A DNA stretch of 19,421 nt, taken from assembly GCA_019241095.1 (NCBI GenBank), contig JAFAXJ010000575.1, positions 1-19,421 of the forward strand, written 5' to 3'. This DNA is from Verrucomicrobiota bacterium (GTDB lineage: Bacteria > Verrucomicrobiota > Verrucomicrobiia > Chthoniobacterales > JAFAMB01). The position numbers and the translations under genes were made by a program. Below are positions 16,207 to 19,421 of the stretch, piece after piece (position 1 is the stretch's first letter; every line of letters begins with the position of its first letter). The notes beneath the pieces were generated by a model, which had not been told where the DNA came from, ran no database searches, and worked only from the letters and a program-made list of their open reading frames with translations.

Positions 16207-16537
16207 AAACTGCGCCGATCTTCAGAGACTGTGGCACAGAAGTCGGTGATCGAAAACTGGGACAGCTTACTTTGAGCTTGCGACTAAACGTGAGGCGTAA
16301 GCCAAAGGTGAGGTCGCATTTTGAAAGAGACCGCCATTGCTGGTCCTCGCAGAGGTCGAGCCTATCTGTGCCTTGTTTGCGGTTATCGCATCCGGAGGTC
16401 TTGACCTTACTTGCACCCCCTTCGGCCGTTAAAGAGGGCTCTAATCATCGGTCGGGTCAACATAAGCAGGAAACGCAAAATTGCGGCGAAAACTTTCCCA
16501 CTCTGCGTAGTACAACCGACAACGATTCTTCAAAAAC
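16207..16537 (+). other. Intergenic stretch without recognisable gene
   Basis: The 331 bases after hisC hold a chance ORF (16272-16541) of biased, Ser/Arg/His-rich composition with no ribosome-binding site or family resemblance. I see no tRNA, repeat or strong terminator. The stretch ends at the promoter of the receptor gene. Confidence 0.5.
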
Positions 16538-16566
16538 TTGACGATTTTTCCGGCTATTATTAGAAA
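16538..16566 (+). promoter_or_regulatory. Candidate sigma-70-type promoter of the receptor gene
   Basis: TTGACG (16538-16543) and TAGAAA (16561-16566) are separated by 17 bases. The -35 element has five of six consensus bases; the -10 is weaker. Transcription would start near 16573, leaving a leader of ~145 bases before the receptor ATG. The sequence around the -35 is shared with 13501-13525 upstream of the decayed receptor copy, which supports a functional role. Confidence 0.5.
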
Positions 16567-16572
16567 TGTGTT

Positions 16573-16717
16573 TTGTGGCTGCCGGATTCAAGGGTGAGCC
16601 GGATCAATTGCCGTTCTGTGAAGGAGGTCAGCGACAGTTCGGTGCGCTGTCTCAACTGACCTGAAATCGAAACGGTCAACTGAGCAATCAACTACCAGTC
16701 AGGAGTGAAAACATAGT
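16573..16717 (+). promoter_or_regulatory. Structured 5' leader with competing stem-loops before the receptor gene
   Basis: GGTCAG (16626-16631) and GACAG (16633-16637) pair with CTGTC (16647-16651) and CTGACC (16656-16661), giving an 11-bp two-part hairpin with a 9-base loop. The same CTGACC arm can instead pair with GGTCA (16674-16678), and its CTGAC with GTCAG at 16698-16702, which overlaps the ribosome-binding site AGGAG (16701-16705). A smaller element upstream has GGCT/AGCC ends (16577-16600) and a GCCGGAT direct repeat at 16581-16587 and 16598-16604. This is the layout of a translation-controlling RNA switch, but no known riboswitch motif is recognised; the B12 box expected of cobalamin riboswitches is absent. 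Confidence 0.4.
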
Positions 16718-19421
16718 ATGCTAGTTATAAGCTGGAGCTATCGGCTGCTAATGGCTGCCGCGATTTTATGTATTCTGACCGAAACAGTCCGGCCCCAGCA
16801 AAGTTCTACGGCCCCGAGTGCGGCAAATTTGTCTTCCCAGGTTCCGAGTCAGAGCGAAAATACGACACTTCAGCAGATAACTGTGACGGGATACATCACC
16901 CCGAGGATCGGAGAAGGTCCAATGCCTGTTACGACTCTTGACCAAGACTTTTTTTCGAAACAAGGGAATCAGACGCTGAACGATGTTTTGAACCGTTTGC
17001 CTAACGCCTTCAGTCAACAAAATCAGATTACCTTTGTGGGGCAATCAACCTCGCCCGCGTCCTCGGCGCTCGGTTTGCGAGGTCTTACTGCCAACAGCAC
17101 GCTCGTTCTTGTTGACGGCTATCGGTTTCCTTTTTATCCGTTCCCAATTAACTCCACGGAAACCTTTGTTGATCTCAATTCGATTCCCTTGGCTGCCGTG
17201 GACCGGATAGAAATCCTGAAAGATAACGGCTCGGCGACTTACGGAGCGGATGCTGTTGCGGGCGTTATCAACCTGGTGACGAAAGACAGCTATAATGGAG
17301 TCGACATTTACAATTATTACGGGATTAGTCAGCGAGGTGATTTTGAAGTTTATCACGGTTCTCTGACCGCGGGCCTTTCGGACAAATTATTGAATGGAAA
17401 CTTCAACATAGTCACCACCTTCGACTATTATGACCAGTCGCCTATTCACTCGCTTGACCGTTGGTACTCCTATGGAGATCGAAGCAAACTTTCACCGAAC
17501 TATCCTGATCAGCCGGTCGCGATATTTCCAGCTCAAGGCAGTTTTACAGGGGTCACCAGCGGTAACACTTACCAGGTCAAACGCGGAACAACTGGATCGG
17601 CTATCACGGCAAATGATTTCATCATCAACGGTGAAACTTTCAACACCTACATTCCTTTGAATGAAGAGTTAGCAGCTCGCGAAAACCGCTATGGAGGTAC
17701 GGTCAACCTTAATTGGTCTCCTATTGAGTGGCTGCGCCTTTATGATAAGTTTATCATTCAGCGAGTAGAAGAAAACAGTGAGACGCCAAACCAGGGTTTC
17801 AGCTCATTTGATAATATCATCATTCCCGCAAGCAACCCCTATAATCCTTTCGGAGAAGATCTGGTCCCGCAGGGACAATCGTTGCGGGAACTTGGCCCGT
17901 GGCAAACGGATGTTATCAGTCGAACATTCCGCAACTTAGGCGGCCTGACGCTGCAATTTCCGAATGATTCGTATGTAGACGCGAGCTTTCTTTATGGAGA
18001 AAGCGATGCAACGTGGACAGTCTCGAACTCGACCAAGAGAGATGCCTTGCAAGCAGCCCTTAGCGGAACTTTGCCTCAGTTGCCCGGTCAATACTTCAAT
18101 CCCTTTACCGATCAAGACGTTGCAGGCCATCCTAATGCGAAATTCTATCCCTATATCCGAACTCAACAGGTTCAGGACAGCCGTACAGGTTTGCTCCAAT
18201 GGACTCTCAAAGGGGGAGGGACTGTTTACGAATTGCCAAGCGGCCCGATGAGCATAGCCGGCGGACTTGAGTATCGATCCGAAGAGTTGATTAACTCCAA
18301 TGATGTTAACAGCCGCAATAACAATGTCACATCACCCAATTTCGCCGGAGCTCTACTGAGCGCCAGGCGCTATGTGCGAAGCGTTTACGGCCAACTCGAT
18401 GTGCCTCTTTTCGGCGGCCGCTGGTCTTGGCCCGGGGCGAGAGCGCTAGATTTTACATTCAGTTATCGTTACGACGACTACTCCACTTTTGGCGATGCAG
18501 GAAAGCCGAAATTTTCTTTGCGTTACAAGCCGTTTGACGATTTAACGTTCCGTTTGTCCTATTCTGAGGGTTTTGTTGCGCCAACATTGGGAGAATTGTT
18601 TGGTACCCCTATTCAATCGCAAAGCACAGTTACCGACCCAAAAACCGGTTCTCTTGCCAACGTAGTTGTCGTGAACGGGGGCAATCCTAACCTCAAGCCA
18701 GAAACCGCGTACGACTATTACGCCGAAATGGTGTGGACTCCTGGTTCAAAAGATGAAAACAGTTGGTGGCATTGGGCCAAAGGCTTTACTGGGTATATAG
18801 ATTGGTACCAGATCAATCTGCGGAATTTTATCGGCGCACTCGATGCACAGACAGTCGTTTCGGCTGAAGATGCTTTGCCCGGAGCAGTCATAAGGGGCCC
18901 AGACGGAAGAATCGTACGTGTTAATGCAAATTATCAAAACCTCGGAGCTGACCTGACCGAGGGTATAGAGTTTGGGGCCAGCTATGTCTCGAAGGAATAC
19001 AACTGGGGAAAACTAGATTTAGAATGCAATGCTGCTTACATTTACAATTTCGCGGCGAACCGGATAACGCGTTTAGGTCCTAACCGAGCGGGTTATCTGG
19101 TTTTGCAGTATGCTGATTCGTTTGGTCTTCCAGACTTTAAACTGGTCTCAACTTTGTTTTACTCCAAACACGTTTTCGGCTCCGACAATTTTCGTACCGG
19201 ATTTACTATCAACTATGTGGACAGTGAGCAGGATAGCTTGTCGACGCTCGGAGGATCGCAACCGGTTGCCGCATCAGGTCTTTTTCCTGTAGGAACTTCT
19301 TATGTTCATCAAGTGGGTAGCTGGACAACGGTCGATTGGCAGATCTCGTACACTTTCGGCGCTCCGGAGGAGGTAACGCCCGAGATGCCGTATCCCGGCT
19401 ATACCAAAGACGGTAAAATCG
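16718..19421 (+). CDS. TonB-dependent outer-membrane receptor (C-terminus beyond window)
   Basis: An open frame from ATG 16718 to the right edge gives 901 residues without a stop. Residues 1-27 are a signal peptide (basic start, hydrophobic core LLMAAAILCIL). A Ton box-like LQQITVTG lies at ~51-58. The plug domain (~65-190) has LRGLTANSTLVLVDGYR and the highly conserved IEILKDNGSATYGADAVAGVINLVTK-type end. The rest is a beta barrel with alternating aromatic strands and SEGFVAPTLGELFG plus NPNLKPETAYDYYAE, typical of the family. It would import a scarce ligand across the outer membrane using TonB force; the substrate (siderophore, cobalamin, sugar or other) cannot be told. AGGAG is 12 bases before the start. 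The final strands lie beyond the window. Confidence 0.93.
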   Translation, partial: MLVISWSYRLLMAAAILCILTETVRPQQSSTAPSAANLSSQVPSQSENTTLQQITVTGYITPRIGEGPMPVTTLDQDFFSKQGNQTLNDVLNRLPNAFSQQNQITFVGQSTSPASSALGLRGLTANSTLVLVDGYRFPFYPFPINSTETFVDLNSIPLAAVDRIEILKDNGSATYGADAVAGVINLVTKDSYNGVDIYNYYGISQRGDFEVYHGSLTAGLSDKLLNGNFNIVTTFDYYDQSPIHSLDRWYSYGDRSKLSPNYPDQPVAIFPAQGSFTGVTSGNTYQVKRGTTGSAITANDFIINGETFNTYIPLNEELAARENRYGGTVNLNWSPIEWLRLYDKFIIQRVEENSETPNQGFSSFDNIIIPASNPYNPFGEDLVPQGQSLRELGPWQTDVISRTFRNLGGLTLQFPNDSYVDASFLYGESDATWTVSNSTKRDALQAALSGTLPQLPGQYFNPFTDQDVAGHPNAKFYPYIRTQQVQDSRTGLLQWTLKGGGTVYELPSGPMSIAGGLEYRSEELINSNDVNSRNNNVTSPNFAGALLSARRYVRSVYGQLDVPLFGGRWSWPGARALDFTFSYRYDDYSTFGDAGKPKFSLRYKPFDDLTFRLSYSEGFVAPTLGELFGTPIQSQSTVTDPKTGSLANVVVVNGGNPNLKPETAYDYYAEMVWTPGSKDENSWWHWAKGFTGYIDWYQINLRNFIGALDAQTVVSAEDALPGAVIRGPDGRIVRVNANYQNLGADLTEGIEFGASYVSKEYNWGKLDLECNAAYIYNFAANRITRLGPNRAGYLVLQYADSFGLPDFKLVSTLFYSKHVFGSDNFRTGFTINYVDSEQDSLSTLGGSQPVAASGLFPVGTSYVHQVGSWTTVDWQISYTFGAPEEVTPEMPYPGYTKDGKI

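Noticed and set aside
16573..16717. Cobalamin riboswitch in front of the receptor
   Set aside because: No B12 box or typical long multi-branched core was seen, and the leader of ~145 bases is short for that class.

Overview
The window looks like the chromosome of a Gram-negative, probably free-living soil or water bacterium. A complete ExbB-ExbD-TonB energy-transfer system and a TonB-dependent outer-membrane receptor show that there is an outer membrane. My best guess is Verrucomicrobiota (a Chthoniobacterales-like lineage). The guess rests on the general look of the proteins (short EF-Ts, stand-alone PlsC domain, proline-rich TonB, hisC style) and a base composition near 50% G+C. It is inference; no 16S gene is present to settle it. 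No tRNA, rRNA, CRISPR array, insertion sequence or prophage gene was seen.

Layout. Positions 1-1037 hold the end of rpsB and complete tsf (translation). 1137-2489 hold an L,D-transpeptidase lipoprotein abutting a DUF2071 protein. 2519-3451 on the minus strand hold a PlsC-type acyltransferase followed by what looks like a frameshifted small gene. mutS (3503-6028) is divergent from these and is followed by a 65-residue putative lipoprotein and an undecaprenol/diacylglycerol kinase. 7063-11055 is a Fur-family regulator with sufC, sufB and sufD in one apparent operon (Fe-S cluster assembly), with a Fur-box-like half site upstream and a 16-codon leader ORF overlapping the sufD start. 11309-13370 is exbB-exbD-tonB behind a sigma-54-like promoter sequence. 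13541-14648 is a decayed copy of the middle of a TonB-dependent receptor. hisC (15109-16206) follows, then a structured leader and an intact receptor gene running off the right edge (16718-19421, 901 codons visible).

How the parts fit. The right half is plausibly an iron or nutrient uptake neighbourhood: a metal-sensing regulator with Fe-S assembly, the inner-membrane TonB motor, and outer-membrane receptors that the motor would energise. The left half is housekeeping (translation, cell wall, lipid, mismatch repair). The most informative observations are the dead receptor between tonB and hisC, whose relative lies intact about 4 kb downstream; a shared upstream sequence suggesting that the dead copy lost its signal peptide and plug; the receptor leader with competing stem-loops that can reach the ribosome-binding site; and the leader ORF at sufD. 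I did not find a wholly new multi-gene system.
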